Assembly: GCF_016801865.2 (NCBI RefSeq)
Contig: NC_068939.1
Span: 122,995,671 to 123,059,670, forward strand
Direction: 5' to 3'
Source: Culex pipiens pallens
Taxonomy: Eukaryota > Arthropoda > Insecta > Diptera > Culicidae
Length of the DNA stretch: 64,000 nt
The notes below the pieces were generated by a model. That model ran no database searches, was not told the DNA's origin, and saw only the letters and a list, made by a program, of their open reading frames with translations. This document shows, one piece after another, positions 34,140-45,390 of the stretch (its first letter is position 1; each line of letters begins with the position of its first letter). A program made the translations under genes and the position numbers.

Positions 34140-34211
34140 TAGCAGAGCGTAGTTTCGATCTACGGACCTCTGGGTTATGGGCCCAGCACGCTTCCACTGC
34201 GCCACTCTGCT
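34140..34211 (-). tRNA. Initiator tRNA-Met(CAT)
   Basis: The 72-base gene starts AGCAGAG and ends CTCTGCT plus A, so the first pair is A:T, as in eukaryotic initiators. The anticodon stem carries the three G:C pairs GGG/CCC around CCATAA. The T loop has ATCGAAA in place of TTC, another initiator hallmark. It supplies the start methionine in cytoplasmic translation. It has the same orientation as the host gene. A MITE end lies about 50 bases upstream of its 5' end. Confidence 0.96.
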
Positions 34212-34258
34212 GACACGAATGTTGTAGTTCAGCTGTCCAACACGTTTGTTTCATTGTA

Positions 34259-34356
34259 CATGCAGAGTGTAATTTGGAGTGACTTTTCTCACAAAGGCTT
34301 GTACAAGGGGATGCTTTTGCTCGCGATTTTACTATCGGATTTTTTTTTTGCTGTGA
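34259..34356. repeat. MITE right-end fragment beside the initiator tRNA
   Basis: Matches the last 100 bases of the tRNA-bearing MITE at 14476-14843: ACATGCAG.GTGTAAT, GATGCTTTTGC, GCGATTTTAC.ATCGGATTTTTT, GCTGTG. No left end was found. Confidence 0.65.
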
Positions 34357-35325
34357 AGCTGTTATAGGTCGTTTAAGTGCTGACGATCCAACACTAGATA
34401 TTAGATAAAAAATCAATGTCAAGTATTAGGTTCCAAAACTGAAAACAAAGAAATAATAATTTACTTATTCTTCTGAATCTCTATAGGGGGAACCCCAACC
34501 AACACATACGAGAAAACGAAATATGAAGAAAAAAAAACATCAAATTGCTTCCCATCCCCCTCACATACACACAAGGCAACGCGTTTCGAACAAAAAAAGA
34601 AAAAGAAAAGTAAATCAACACAAGAAAACCGAAACCTCATAAGGGGGGAGGGATGCATGATGTGCGAACCTGACCTGACTCACTAGACGGCTCGTTGAGG
34701 CTCTCGTCCTCAAGTAACGAATGAACAAAAAAAATTGAAAGCAAAAAGCACAAGAAAAAAATAATAATAAAATCGTCCTTTTTTTCCTCGAAGCAGACAA
34801 CCGCCAGTGACGTGGTCTGGTTTTTCCGAGCATTTCCTTATTTTTATGTTTCTGTTTTGTGTTTTATTTCTTTCTCCGCCACCCCCCACCATCAACCCTC
34901 GCCCCAACTTGAGGATGAGGATAAACCGAGCGATGTGGACGTCGACGGCGGCGTCGTTTTTTGCTGTTGTTGTTGTTGTCGACGAACGACGCCCGCGATT
35001 TGGGATGTATGTGTGTTTTTGCTTTTATGATTGTGTGGATGTGTGAGGAAAAGTTGTGAGGCTGAGGAATAAGAAAGATATGTTTTGCTTCCTTTAAGAA
35101 ATGCGAGCCATCCACTTTTGCGAGTTAGAAATCGAATTCGTTTGTCTCAATTGTTAGGAAATTACAATTAAATGTTGTTTGCTGTTTAATAAACTTATTT
35201 CTGCTTTTGAAATCTGCCGTTCCCTTGAAATCCATCAATTTTCCATAATCCCATTTCCAAGAATAATCTAGACGCTAAAATAACCCACTTCCTAGAATGT
35301 AATTCGCAGAAATTGAAATAATTTA
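34357..35325. other. GC-richer unique island
   Basis: Includes a patch at 34870-35000 with GACGTCGACGGCGGCGTCG and a (GTTGTT) run. No supported frame. CCGCCACCCCCCACC at 34875 may be part of a regulatory or simple pyrimidine tract. Confidence 0.35.
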
Positions 35326-35850
35326 CAGTAGAAAAAAATGGTTATATTTCATCTGGGAATGAATGCATCTTATAATTCAGATTTTTTTTTAATTTTACCT
35401 CTGAAAATGTACAAATTTTCTTATCTTGTGTAATGCCGCTTTTTCAGCCTAAATTGAGGTAATCAAGGTAATATTACATCATAATGATATTAAACCTTCA
35501 AATATTACACCTTCCAAATTTATACTTTTTTTTCTGTGTAGAAATTCGCCCTTTATTATTCCATATGATTTGAAGGTATCAAAAGGGAGGGTATATTTTG
35601 ATTAGAATTATGACATTTCTCGCTTATTTTTTCAAAAGGTCCTATGTTCAAAGGCGCATTGGTTGTTTTGAAAAAGTACTCTAGTTTTATAGATGTTAAC
35701 CCTCTACACAGTGGAAAATAATGTTATTTTGTTAGGTTGAATATTGCCTCTTTGATGATGTAATTTTACCTCAATTTAGACTGAAAAAGTGGCATTACAC
35801 CAGAAAAGCGGTAAAATTACACATTTTCAGAGGCAAAATTACTTATTTTT
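35326..35850. repeat. Inverted pair of MITE-like segments
   Basis: TTTACCTCTGAAAATGT...TGTAATGCCGCTTTTTCAG...AATTGAGGTAA on the left is matched by its complement on the right (ACCTCAATTTAGACTGAAAA, GTGGCATTACAC, ACACATTTTCAGAGG). CTGTGTAG and CTACACAG lie between them, so two elements may sit tail to tail. Confidence 0.65.
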
Positions 35851-35857
35851 TTTAACC

Positions 35858-36065
35858 GAATTCGGTAGGAAAAAATTCGGATAAGATTTATCGGTATCCA
35901 TCTGTCAAAAAGAATAAAATTTCACCGAAAATCGGTTGTTAGATGAACAAGAATGAACTTCACTATCGATTTTTTGTAAGTTTCAACCAAATTCAGTAGT
36001 TTTAGTTTTCAGTTTACCAAACTGTGCAGCTTCGGTAAAATTTACCGAAAGCAGTAAATATAATA
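35858..36065. repeat. ACCGAATTCGGTA-type palindromic repeat
   Basis: Starts ACCGAATTCGGTAGG and ends TTCGGTAAAATTTACCGAAA, with TTTACCGAA-like words in both orientations inside. It is probably a MITE; the ends are not exact. Confidence 0.5.
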
Positions 36066-36230
36066 AAAATGTGTAGAGATTCACCATTATTTTTTAATGA
36101 TTTGAAGATTTGAAAATATCCAAAAATAGGGTGAATTATTACAAGATTTAATAATTTGAAGATATCAAAAAGAAGGGTGAATTTCATTATTCTGATATAA
36201 ATTCATCTTCGGTATAACAAATACAGAACA

Positions 36231-36458
36231 CACAGAAAAAAAAATTATGGTAATATTCATCAGGAAATGGTGACAGATTTTGTGGCGAAAAAAATGTGTA
36301 ATATTACATCTGGAATTGGTGAATTTTCATCAGTTTCTGATGAATATTCATCAGGTTCACATTTTTACACAATTTTTGATTATTATCACTCAAAAAATGA
36401 GTAATATTCAACCAACCAAATTTTCAACATTCCAAAATTCAACTTTTTTTTGCTGTGC
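36231..36458. mobile_element. 228-bp MITE with 9-bp flanking duplication
   Basis: CACACAGAAAAAAAA at the left pairs with TTTTTTTTGCTGTGC at the right, and AATACAGAA occurs directly on both sides (36222-36230, 36459-36467). A second copy lies at 50306-50506 with the same order of phrases (ATCAGGAAATGGTGACA, GAATATTCATCAGGTTCACA, TTTTCAACATTCCAAAATT). Confidence 0.8.
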
Positions 36459-36483
36459 AATACAGAACTGAAACTGAAATGAG

Positions 36484-36740
36484 GCCGTTGCAAAAAAAAA
36501 TTCAAAGTTTATTTCGCCCTCTCCCACTTTTCAAAATTGGTCCGAAAAATCAGGGGACAAAAAACTTCAAATTTTTAATGAAAAAAGAAGTCAAATCAAC
36601 TGAAAACAATCTAAAATGCATTTTTCTACATTGATGATCATATTTAGAATGTTTGGGCTGGATTAAAACTCCTTTTTCATTAAAATGTTGAAACCATTAC
36701 TCGTAAAATCAATGTTTAAATTTTTTTTTTTTGCGATTCC
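36484..36740. repeat. Interspersed repeat shared with 63735-64000
   Basis: TTCAAAATTGG(T/C)CCGAAAAATCAGGGG and the following CAACTGAAA, AAAATGCATTTTTCT, ATGTTTGGG phrases are shared in order with 63735-64000. Ends undefined. Confidence 0.65.
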
Positions 36741-37024
36741 GTCGTTAAACTACTTACTTTTCTTGTCATTCTTGAACGACGAAATAGCCTACTTTTCTGT
36801 ACCAAAAATAACAGAATCGAATAGCAACACTTTTCAAAATAAATGCTGAAAAGTTCTACTTTTCAGCACTGAAATGGGTGCTGAAAAGTTGAACTTTTCA
36901 GCACTTGTTTCGAAAAGTAACACTTTTCAACATTTTTTTTGATTCAAACGATTTATTGATAAAATACATGAAAATTTGACATAAAATTTCACTCAATGGG
37001 TGTTTTTCGGAATTGCAAAAAAAT

Positions 37025-37159
37025 GTTGTATGGAACTCGTTGCAAAAAGAGGATTTTTTCAGCACTCTTCGTATTTATCCAACTCGGTGAACCTCGTTGG
37101 ATAAATGTACGACTCGTGCTGAAAAAATCCTCTTTTTGCAACTTGTTGCATAAACTACT
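37025..37159. repeat. 135-bp hairpin repeat
   Basis: GTTGTATGGAACTCGTTGC with AAAAAGAGGATTTTTTCAGC is complemented by GCTGAAAAAATCCTCTTTTT and GCAACTTGTTGCATAAAC. The loop carries ATTTATCCAACTCGG and its complement. The preceding 200 bases repeat GTGCTGAAAAGT in both orientations. Confidence 0.75.
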
Positions 37160-37179
37160 ATTATTATTATTTTTATTAA

Positions 37180-37877
37180 GGGGTTACTTACATGTAAATC
37201 GGCAAAAATGTCAAAGGTTGGTTTTAGCACACACTTAAACTTTTTCAAAATCTGTTTTCAGTGCATTAAAATATACGTTTTCATCTATTAACAAAACAGT
37301 TTTGAAGACATTTGGTTGTATCATTGCCGAGATATAGCTATTTGAAGTTAGCAGTTTCAAAAAACGTATGCCACGATATCTCAACATTGCTTCGACCAAA
37401 TCGGCTCAAAATTTTGGTGAAGACTCGTTAAACCGGTTCTGTGTGTATGACGAAGGCCGACTTTCAAAAATTTTATTTAAAAAAAAGATAAAAATACTTT
37501 ACTGTTTTTCATATAAAAAATCACCAGTTTTTGATTTTTGTATTCTTTGAAAATTCAAAATTTCAAAATCGGGCTTCGTCATGCACACGGGATATGTCTT
37601 GGGATTCTTCACCTAAAATTTCATCCAATTTGGTCCGTCCCATCTTGAGATATCGTGGCACCCGTAAATCAACTCGGTGTTTAGAGAAAAACGCTCAGAA
37701 AGTTAGACAGTTTGCTTTGCGCATGGCAACATTCTGAGCTTAAATCGTCTCTAACTCAGTTAAATCATTAAATATCTTCATGAAACTTTCAGGAGTGATT
37801 GAAATTCATCTTTTAAGTGGATTTAATAAATTTTGTGTAAAATGAAATTTTGTGATTTTCTACATGTATGTAACCCC
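37180..37877. mobile_element. 698-bp element with TTAA target duplication
   Basis: GGGGTTACTTACATGTA at the left and the complement of GGGGTTACATACATGTA at the right lie between TTAA on each side (37176-37179, 37878-37881). Sub-terminal TGCCACGATATCTCAA is also inverted (TTGAGATATCGTGGCA). TTAA targeting is characteristic of piggyBac-type movers, although the usual CCC start is not seen. No transposase. Confidence 0.7.
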
Positions 37878-37881
37878 TTAA

Positions 37882-38573
37882 ATTAGATATTTTCAAATGC
37901 AGATATCTTAAATTTTTTTAAAGTATTTTTGGAAAACAAATATATTTGTTTTTTAAGTATTCTTGAATTGCTCAAATCATACTCTGAAATCATTGAAAAT
38001 TAGTCGTAAAAGGCGTACATTGCGTAATAAACTTTTGGTGTGTTTGACAAAGTTGCTCGGATTGGCATGCCCAACAACTTTCTAGAAGAGAAAACAAAAC
38101 CCAAAAATATTCCTGAAAAGTTAGAATTCAAAATCAACCTAATCGAGCACCATCCTAATTTTAAACTTCACTTTTTTTAGTAAAAATACATAAAACAATT
38201 AGGAAATCTTTTGAAAATGATAAAAATAAATCAATAACCTTGGAGAATTTTGTGAAAAATGGGAAATATATCAATGCCTGTTCACAATAAAAAAAAAATA
38301 ATAATACAAAATGAGATTTGTTGAAAAGGTAGTTGAAAAGATTTTGTGTGAAATTGATAGAAGTTAATTTAAATAGATAATTTTGTTTCTGTTTAATAAA
38401 GCCGTTGCACACATTTTTTGAAGTTTGTGTCACTGTCCACAGTCAAAGGGGACAAACTATTAAAAAAGAATAAAAATAAGAATGTCAAGTCATGGTTTTA
38501 ACATTTCAATGAAAATGGGCGATTTAAAATGCATTTTATACCAGTCTTGTTATGCAAATATATTTTTTTTAAA
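37882..38573. other. AT-rich non-coding stretch
   Basis: No feature recognised. Confidence 0.4.
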
Positions 38574-39447
38574 CCGTAAAACGGGGTGACTTTGAAAGGT
38601 TTGAGATTTTTCCGCAAAATGAAGAGTCAAATTAAATACGTACGGAATTGTTTAGAATCATACTGACTGCGGTAGAGAAGTTTTCAAAGTACCTCAAAAA
38701 GAACTTTTTATAAAATTTTGAAAAGTTTAAAAAGTTAGTTAACTATAGTTAAGAGAATGTTGATGAAAGGCATTATTTCAAATTTCTCAAAGTGTCATAA
38801 TTTTCTCAATGAACATGATTTTGAATCGGAAAACGGAATGCATTTTCGGATTCTTAGGACGGATAAAATAAGTTTGTAAATATAAAATAATATGTGTTTT
38901 AGAAACATAATTCAAAAAAATCTCCAAATTTATAGGCAATTTCAGTTGAACAAATTTCATTTAAATTGTGAAAACTTGTGATTACTGCTTCGAATTCAGT
39001 TTAAAATGCAATATTAATCGATTATTTCATAAACAAAACTAGTTTTAACGAATATTATCAAAATTCCGACTTTTTAACAATTTTACCCAAAATTTATATG
39101 TATTTTGTTAAAAAGCTTATAATCTTAGTAAACTAAATATAAACATTGATTTTTTTCTTAAAAACTGTTTCAACAATCTTAGTGATGGTACATTCAACGT
39201 AAAAATAAAGTTTGAACAACGTTAATCTGATTTTAACAAGAAAAACTATGACTATCGAAATTTAAAATAAGGATTTTTAACTTAACTTATTTTCTAAACA
39301 TTATAGATAAAACTTTTTCCAAAAATAATGCATATACTTTGTGTGGCCTACCCCAGCTCATTTTTAAAAATAATAATCTTGATAAAAACCTTACCAGTTG
39401 AAAAATATTCCAAAAATAAATTGAAATCCTCTCAAAGTCACTTACGG
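38574..39447. mobile_element. MITE of the CCGTAAAACGGGGTGAC family, copy 3
   Basis: Left end CCGTAAAACGGGGTGACTTTG; right end TCAAAGTCACTTACGG followed by TA. The right terminus has lost about seven bases relative to copy 1. Interior phrases (CTGCGGTAGAGAAG and TCGGAAAACGGAATGCATTTT) are the complement of copy 1 near 5880 and 6060. Confidence 0.75.
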
Positions 39448-39631
39448 TATCGAAGTTTTGACGAGTATTTTTTTCGGTAATTTTTTTTTGCCGTACATCT
39501 AAATTTAACTAATATTCAAAATCTTTCTAAGAGAGCCCAAACATGTTAAAAAAAATTGGTCTAACATGGGGTCGCTAACTAGAACATGATATTAAGAATA
39601 ATAAAGTATAAAAAAAAACATATTTTTTTTC

Positions 39632-39676
39632 TTGATTCGGTTATCTGAACTTCTTAAGAAATAATAGAGTCTGGAG
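39632..39676. repeat. Solo right end of a pogo/Tigger-like MITE
   Basis: TTGATTCGGTTATCTGAA followed by AATAGAGTCTGGAG equals the right terminus of 13898-15528. No left end found. Confidence 0.55.
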
Positions 39677-40291
39677 TTTGCATAAACAAAGCTCAAAAAA
39701 GTGTATCGAAAAAATCGAACCTTCCAAACCTCTTGCTTTGAGACGCTTCCCCTCTCTATCTAATAACAGCATTTCTCATGTGGAAAAGAAATGTTTCTTC
39801 GGTGAATGTGTTCCCCATACATTTTTTCTTACTCCATGTATTTCTGCTTTTTATACTCCCAGTTATTTTTTTCTCAGTATATATGTGGAGGCAAGTGGTG
39901 TTGGATGCAATATTTCGATTATGGGAAAGCATTCGCTGCGTTTTTTTTTCATCTGAAGGATCCTGATTTTTCTTTTCCTTTAGACTTCTCCTTGAGAGAG
40001 GAGGGGGGCCTCCAGGAAAATGCATTTCACCACTTTTGCGTTGTTTTGTTCAGCGAGCAAATAATATCTTGTTTGCTCGTGTGGATGTGTGAGTTATTTT
40101 TGTTCCTTCCGAGAACGTCTGGAGTACACTCATAATTCAAAGAATGAGATCTCGTCTCAAACGTTATGACAAATCGTTGGACGAGGCAAATTGCATTCTT
40201 TTTCTTGGGGTGCTACTCGAAAAGTGGGGAATATTTGATGAACATGAAGAATGTTTTTCAACATTTTTTTTTTCAATTTTAAGTGACTCAC
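39677..40291. other. Intron 2, exon-proximal unique sequence
   Basis: Moderately GC-rich unique sequence directly downstream (minus-strand sense) of the exon 2 donor GTGAGT. No second exon found here. Confidence 0.5.
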
Positions 40292-40831
40292 CTCAACCGG
40301 CCCGTTCCACATGTAGTGCATCCCGACGGAGGCCGGATCGTGGTGCGAGTTCGACGTCATGTGCTCGGCCATCACCGCGCTCATCCAGTGGACCAGCCCC
40401 TGGGTGGGGTTCTGGGCGCCCTGGACCGAGCCCGGCACCGGCATCTGGTTGAAGTTCGGAATGGCCGCGGTCGTCGCCGTCGTGCTGCCGGAGTCGGGAG
40501 TTGCTCCCTCGGAGGCGCCTGCCGAAGAAGACGAGGACACCGGATGGTGGTGACCTCCGGGGTGGTTCGGGTTCTGGCCCGGGTGGTGTCGCGGTGATCC
40601 GGCACAGCTGGCGGCGGCCGACTTGGAGTCTTCCCGGCAGGACAGAGCAGGATTCGGGGTGCCGAGGCCGTGCAGGTGGTGGTGGTGATGGTGGTGATGC
40701 AGGTGGTGACCTTGTGGGTGGTGGGAGTTGTTACTAGTACTGTTGCTGCTGGTATTGTTGTTGTTGTTGGCTTTGGAGTAGTCGTTGTTGTTGGTGGCGT
40801 CCGATAGCCAGGGGAAAGATGATGGAGTTTT
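40292..40831 (-). CDS. Second coding exon of a regulator-like protein
   Basis: On the minus strand CCTTTCAACAG precedes 540 open bases (180 codons) ending at GAG before GTGAGT: good acceptor, consensus donor, phase 0 at both ends. The exon is about 60% GC with coding-like codon use amid AT-rich introns. The translation starts KTPSSFPWLSDA. It has poly-Asn near residues 14-26 of the exon, eight His near 45-52, Ser/Thr/Pro/Gly-rich linkers, then a more complex C-terminal part (VHWMSAVMAEHM near 148-159, ending HYMWNGPVE). Such homopolymers are usual in fly and mosquito developmental transcription factors. No DNA-binding domain is visible here and I do not recognise the family. Confidence 0.85.
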
Positions 40832-40974
40832 CTGTTGAAAGGAAAAGAAGGAAAAAAAATAGATATTAATCTTTTCAGAAAATCTAAAAACATCTAATCA
40901 TAATAATGAGATATGAAGAAGTGTAACAGATTTTAAAATTAACTTTGTTTACCAAAGAAGCAAAAAGAGATTTT

Positions 40975-41085
40975 CAAGATAGCAACAGTACAGCAATTTG
41001 GACAGCGGCCATATAAAATACTCTTCAAAAATTATTCAAGAGTTTGTGAGACTATTTGAAGAGAATTTTATCTAGTTGTGGTTTC
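40975..41085. repeat. Diverged relative of the CCCAAGTAAC hairpin MITE
   Basis: AAGATAGCAACAGTACAGCA, TTTGGACAGCGG and GAAGAGAATTTTATC correspond to the arms of 62804-63020. It lies in intron 1 of the minus-strand gene. Confidence 0.5.
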
Positions 41086-41199
41086 CGTGTTGACTTAATT
41101 ATAATATTAATTATTTTATTATAATATTACGAATCATTCTATCGAATTAACCTTTGATTTTGAATTAGAAAAAAAACAAATAAAAAAAAACCAAAAATC

Positions 41200-43052
41200 C
41201 AAAAATACAAAAATACAAAAATACAAAAATACAAAAATACAAAAATACAAAAATATAAAAATACAAAAATACAAAAATACAAAAATACAAAAATACAAAA
41301 ATACAAAAATACAAAAATACAAAAATACAAAAATACAAAAAAAAATACAAAAATACAAAATACAAAAATACAAAAATACAAAAATACAAAAATACAAAAA
41401 TACAAAAATACAAAAATACAAAAATACAAAAATACAAAAATACAAAAATACAAAAATACAAAAATACAAAAATACAAAAATACAAAAATACAAAAATAAA
41501 AAAATACAAAAATACAAAAATACAAAAATACAAAAATACAAAAATACAAAAATACAAAAATACAAAAATACAAAAATACAAAAATACAAAAATACAAAAA
41601 TACAAAAATACAAAAATACAAAAATACAAAAATACAAAAATACAAAAATACAAAAATACAAAAATACAAAAATACAAAAATACAAAAATACAAAAATACA
41701 AAAATACAAAAATACAAAAATACAAAAATACAAAAATACAAAAATACAAAAATACAAAAATACAAAAATACAAAAATACAAAAATACAAAAATACAAAAA
41801 TACAAAAATACAAAAATACAAAAATACAAAAATACAAAAATACAAAAATACAAAAATACAAAAATACAAAAATACAAAAATACAAAAATACAAAAATACA
41901 AAAATACAAAAATACAAAAATACAAAAATACAAAAATACAAAAATACAAAAATACAAAAATACAAAAATACAAAAATACAAAAATACAAAAATACAAAAA
42001 TACAAAAATACAAAAATACAAAAATACAAAAATACAAAAATACAAAAATACAAAAATACAAAAATACAAAAATACAAAAATACAAAAATACAAAAATACA
42101 AAAATACAAAAATACAAAAATACAAAAATACAAAAATACAAAAATACAAAAATACAAAAATACAAAAATACAAAAATACAAAAATACAAAAATACAAAAA
42201 TACAAAAATACAAAAATACAAAAATACAAAAATACAAAAATACAAAAATACAAAAATACAAAAATACAAAAATACAAAAATACAAAAATACAAAAATACA
42301 AAAATACAAAAATACAAAAATACAAAAATACAAAAATACAAAAATACAAAAATACAAAAATACAAAAATACAAAAATACAAAAATACAAAAATACAAAAA
42401 TACAAAAATACAAAAATACAAAAATACAAAAATACAAAAATACAAAAATACAAAAATACAAAAATACAAAAATACAAAAATACAAAAATACAAAAATACA
42501 AAAATACAAAAATACAAAAATACAAAAATACAAAAATACAAAAATACAAAAATACAAAAATACAAAAATACAAAAATACAAAAATACAAAAATACAAAAA
42601 TACAAAAATACAAAAATACAAAAATACAAAAATACAAAAATACAAAAATACAAAAATACAAAAATACAAAAATACAAAAATACAAAAATACAAAAATACA
42701 AAAATACAAAAATACAAAAATACAAAAATACAAAAATACAAAAATACAAAAATACAAAAATACAAAAATACAAAAATACAAAAATACAAAAATACAAAAA
42801 TACAAAAATACAAAAATACAAAAATACAAAAATACAAAAATACAAAAATACAAAAATACAAAAATACAAAAATACAAAAATACAAAAATACAAAAATACA
42901 AAAATACAAAAATACAAAAATACAAAAATACAAAAATACAAAAATACAAAAATACAAAAATACAAAAATACAAAAATACAAAAATACAAAAATACAAAAA
43001 TACAAAAATAGAAAAATACAAAAATACAAAAATACAAAAATACAAAAATAAA
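41200..43052. repeat. 1.85-kb ACAAAAAT octamer satellite in intron 1
   Basis: About 230 copies. Deviations cluster at the low end (near 41252, 41338-41362 and 41497) and near 43009. From about 41510 to 43005 I see no change at all. All three minus-strand frames are open because the octamer has no stop in any register (a cycling YFCIFVFL). These frames of more than 600 codons are not genes. Confidence 0.98.
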
Positions 43053-43083
43053 AACATTGTTTGATATTGTTTGATATTGATGT

Positions 43084-43625
43084 TGCAAATCATGGAAATT
43101 GTAGTACTTAAAAATACTGTATTTTGTAAAAATTTAAGTTTTTCATCAAAAAACTCTCAAGGTGCATTCAAAATTTCGAATCGTGAAAAAACATTATGAA
43201 AATTAAGTGCATTAAAAAATACGTTTCTTTAAATAAAAATTCGAGTATTTAATTCCAAAAAATCTAAAAAAATGAAAATGCATGCAAAATTTTTAATCGC
43301 CTGATTCCCATATTGCAAATTATGAAAATTTGAGTATTTTCAAAAAAATGCGGTGTTTTGTGAAAATTTAAGTTTAAAAAAAAACTCTAATAAAAGCGAA
43401 AAAACAAACAAAATTTCGCATAGCTTGATACCCATATTGCAAATTATAAGAATTTTTAAATTTTCGAAAAAAACGGTACTATGTGAAAATTTGAATATTT
43501 TACAAAAAAAAAATAATAAAAGTGAAAAGACATGCAAAATGTGGCTTCATTCGATACCCATATTGCCAATTTTGAAAATTTGATGATGCAAAAATAGTTT
43601 GGTATTTTGTTATTTTTTTTTTTGT
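43084..43625 (+). repeat. ~120-bp tandem repeat, about four units
   Basis: TACCCATATTGC(A/C)AATT recurs at 43309, 43430 and 43556 with less conserved copies before. Each unit continues GAAAATTTGAGTATTTT, GTATTTTGTGAAAATTT, ACTCTAATAAAAG(C/T)GAAAA. The same unit, broken by a hairpin element, is at 18700-18799 plus 21143-21290. Confidence 0.8.
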
Positions 43626-43816
43626 AAAAAATGCTATATTATCAAAAAATATATTCTTAGTGAAAGCATTGAAAATTCAACATGATATTGATGGATTATG
43701 TCAATTCTAGAAAGATTAAAAAAATCAGTTATCATCCGTTATCGAAATAACAATAACGATACCCGAGCAGACGAAAATAACGTGAGAATAAAATTTTTTG
43801 ATATTTGAAAATACTA

Positions 43817-44988
43817 CACACTAAAAAATTATGAATATTACATTGAACGTAATTAAGAAATGAACAGAAAACAAATCAATGTAATCGAAAATCCGATGTA
43901 ATATTGCGGCTTTCATAACGTGAATTATCAAATTTCTAAGGAAAATTCTCCAGCCTAATTTTACATTATACGAAACGTAATAACAAGTTTCGTTTGATGC
44001 ACATAGCTGGAGCGTGTAAATTGATTTAATTTTACATCAAATGAAACACAAATTTAAGCCAATTTATTGCTTCTTTCATGAGAGTGTAGCCAATCGAAAT
44101 GTCAGCCATCTTTGACATCGCGAAGCAAACGAGCAAACGGAGCGGGCGCAGGTTTGTTGTTCCTCGAAAACCTCGGATATAAAATCCAGAATACTCCGGA
44201 ACCTGACTCTATCGGATAAGAGAGATGTACAACAATCAAATACGAAGGTATGTTCTGGAATTTCCGAAGAATCGGTTGAATAAATGCTCATTTCGTCGAT
44301 ATCTTCTGTTCAATCTCAGTGAGCCGAAAATCACGGTCTTGTTCCGAGGCGCATCAGCAACGGAATCGTTTCTTTGATAGCTGGCTATGATGCGTGTTGC
44401 CTCCTTGACCGTGCCGTGGTCGGAACCATTCGGAAACAGGAGAATCTGAAAAGTTTATCTAGGACACAACAACTCGGAACCTGTCGGAATCATTTTTAAA
44501 TGGTTGCTGGCTGTTAAGGGACGTCGGAGACGGTGAAAGTGAAAGGAGATTCCTCCGGGTTCTCGATGATTTGGAGCCGGCGGATTTTGACCCTGAGGAC
44601 CACTGGGAAGAAGCAAAATGGCCATTTAATTGAAAGCGGATCATCGAGGCAATCTTTTTGTGGCAGTGTTTACAAAGTGAAACAGTTTAAATATGAAAAA
44701 GTGACAAAATATTTGTTGATTGTATGTTGTGAAAAGGCATAAAAATAAAGTGTATTGACTGCAAATGTTTAAAATTGTTGGTTTCAAATCACAAGAAAAG
44801 TCAGCAAACGTCAGCTTATTTAAAAAAAATACATCAGTGTAATTCTCAGATAACGTAATTTTACTCGAGCATAATTTTGGCTTCCAATGTCGTGTAATTT
44901 TAAAAACAGATGTAATTTCACGTCTTATATGACGCTCCAGTTAAGTGCATCGAAAAGACATAAAATTACACGATTATTTTTTGGTGTG
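43817..44988. mobile_element. TA-flanked element nested in 43762-45382
   Basis: CACACTAAAAAATTATGAAT at the left and ATTATTTTTTGGTGTG at the right are inverted, flanked by TA (43815-43816, 44989-44990). Both outer arms are built from TGTAATTTTAC/CGTAATA palindromes. The 0.65-kb centre is GC-richer and unlike the arms (separate entry). Confidence 0.75.
44085..44750. other. GC-richer gene-like cargo inside a nested transposon
   Basis: This block is about 48% GC, free of the palindromes of the arms, and ends near an AATAAAG signal (44747). It opens with GTGTAGCCAATCG and contains consensus-like splice words (GAAG before GTATGT at 44249; AATCTCAG at 44322). Short frames exist on both strands (for example minus 44291-44076 and 44644-44459) but none resembles a protein I know. 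It could be a captured host fragment; transposase decay is an alternative. Confidence 0.45.
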
Positions 44989-45390
44989 TAGGCCAATAAT
45001 ATTTAATGTTATTTATAACAAGATTTGTTATTCGCCGTTATGATTTTTATGTTATTGAATTGTTATTGTTATAACAGACTAATAACATTTTTAGTTATTC
45101 TTCGAACAAATCTTTGTTATAATTTTTTTGTTATTTTAACAACTAATCCGATCATCCCAATAACAATTGGCGGTATTCTTCCATAACAAAAAAATGTTAT
45201 TCCAAAGCTGTTTTCACATTCAACCAATATCAGACCAATAACAAATTTTGTTATGATAACATAAACTGTTTTTAAACTCTCATGCAAAAATGGATTTTTA
45301 AAGAAAATTCCATAACACTTTCTGTTATTTTAACAGTATTTGTTATTGAAATGGCATGAAATTTGTTATTTGTCTTCCCGGGTAACGATA

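Larger units (their letters stand above)
43762..45382. mobile_element. 1.62-kb DNA element with CCCGAGCAGAC ends and 8-bp target duplication
   Basis: Ends CCCGAGCAGACGAAAATAAC and the complement of CCCGGGAAGACAAATAAC; TAACGATA flanks both (43754-43761, 45383-45390). The pre-insertion sequence is represented by 17680-17790. The right half is packed with TTGTTATT/AATAACAA palindromes. A second, TA-flanked element (43817-44988) fills the left half. No transposase. Confidence 0.8.

Noticed and set aside
41134..43093. Three overlapping minus-strand open frames of more than 600 codons
   Set aside because: They are translations of the ACAAAAAT octamer, which has no stop in any register; a cycling eight-residue hydrophobic repeat is not a protein gene.
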